Below are positions 12,677-12,969 of a stretch of DNA of 12,969 nt, piece by piece (positions within the stretch are counted from its first letter, which is position 1; each line of letters opens with the position of its first letter). The translations under genes and the position numbers were made by a program. The notes beneath the pieces are model-generated. The model ran no database searches. It was not told where the DNA came from and saw only the letters and a program-made list of their open reading frames with translations. Source of the DNA: CAISTG01 sp964455185 (GTDB taxonomy: Bacteria; Patescibacteriota; Patescibacteriia; 2-01-FULL-39-33); assembly GCA_964455185.1 (NCBI GenBank), contig CAYVUR010000021.1, forward strand, positions 1 through 12,969, given 5' to 3'.

Positions 12677-12969
12677 ATGAAAAGATTTTTAACACTTTCT
12701 GTAGTAGCTGCAACCATAGCTTGGTCTTTGGGTTTGGCCGGCTTAGCCCCTCAGGCTTCTGCCGCTTATAGTCCTGTTGATGGTGACATCATCAAGGTTG
12801 CTACTAACCCAGCAGTTTACTACATTTCAGGCGGCAAAAGGTTTCTCTTCTCCAACAGAGTTACCTATGGAACTTGGTTTGCTGACTTTTCAACTTTGAA
12901 AGTCATTTCCCAAGCCGATTTTGACGCTATCCCTTCTGGCGGAAATGTTACCGTTAGACCGGGTGTTAA
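12677..12969 (+). CDS. Secreted surface protein, N-terminal part (gene cut by the window end)
   Basis: The frame is open from ATG 12677 to the last base (97 codons plus 2 nt), so the 3' end is outside the window. Residues 1-29 are a clear Sec signal peptide: M-K-R-F, a hydrophobic core, and a cleavage motif A27-S-A29. The mature part opens with a segment (about 36-97) of the type K-V-A-T-N-P-A-V-Y-Y-I ... G-K-R-F-L-F ... W-F-A-D-F-S ... G-G-N-V-T-V-R-P-G. I recognise it as a short repeat module of CPR cell-surface/S-layer-like proteins, usually present in one or more copies. Codons favour C-ending forms (GAC, ATC, TTC, GCC) unlike the genes to the left, suggesting high expression or a different origin. 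No Shine-Dalgarno precedes the start. Confidence 0.82.
   Translation, partial: MKRFLTLSVVAATIAWSLGLAGLAPQASAAYSPVDGDIIKVATNPAVYYISGGKRFLFSNRVTYGTWFADFSTLKVISQADFDAIPSGGNVTVRPGV

Noticed and set aside
1..12969. CRISPR array, prophage or defence island
   Set aside because: No spaced direct repeats, Cas, integrase, restriction or toxin-antitoxin genes were found; apart from two hypotheticals the genes are housekeeping or cell-surface related.
1..12969. UGA recoded as glycine (code 25)
   Set aside because: All genes give full-length family members under the standard code, with no in-frame TGA needed.

Overview
The window reads as a chromosomal piece of a low-G+C bacterium of the Candidate Phyla Radiation (Patescibacteria), by inference from several traits. 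Small, AT-rich housekeeping genes sit beside lineage-restricted hypotheticals. There is an ECF sigma factor next to a DUF5667-type membrane protein. The gene at the right edge has a 'PAVYYI...GKRF.F' repeat typical of CPR surface proteins. Most genes lack a Shine-Dalgarno sequence. All 15 complete genes end in TAA and none needs TGA read as glycine, so the recoded Absconditabacteria/Gracilibacteria are disfavoured.

Layout. 1-1092: the terminator of an unseen upstream gene, then miaA (+) and a bidirectional terminator. 1112-3752 (-): gatB followed by two tightly linked genes of unknown function. 3831-6136 (-): tmk and a tandem-domain ThyX-like gene with their own promoter and terminator. 6152-7232 (-): a P-loop kinase of uncertain substrate and a dCMP deaminase. 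Together these two minus-strand blocks form a dTMP-supply cluster (dCMP to dUMP to dTMP to dTDP). 7335-9536 (-): secE-nusG-rplK-rplA, with a consensus promoter and a terminator. 9600-9947 (-): a small helix-turn-helix protein. 9948-10635: a gene-free 0.7 kb stretch holding a perfect 32-bp palindrome, an extended -10 promoter, a run of five stems (a candidate ncRNA or sigma leader) and an attenuator-like hairpin. 10636-12394 (+): ECF sigma factor and putative membrane anti-sigma factor, 4 nt apart. 12395-12676: an unusually G+C-rich chain of hairpins. 12677-end (+): a secreted surface protein cut by the window edge.

Functionally, the minus-strand genes supply translation (aminoacyl-tRNA amidation, ribosomal proteins), transcription elongation, secretion and thymidylate. 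The right end looks like a cell-surface module: sigma factor, membrane-tethered regulator, structured leader and abundant secreted protein. The least explained parts are the two candidate structured RNAs (10276-10442 and 12385-12640), the 32-bp palindrome, and the tandem ThyX in which only the second half keeps an intact RHR motif.
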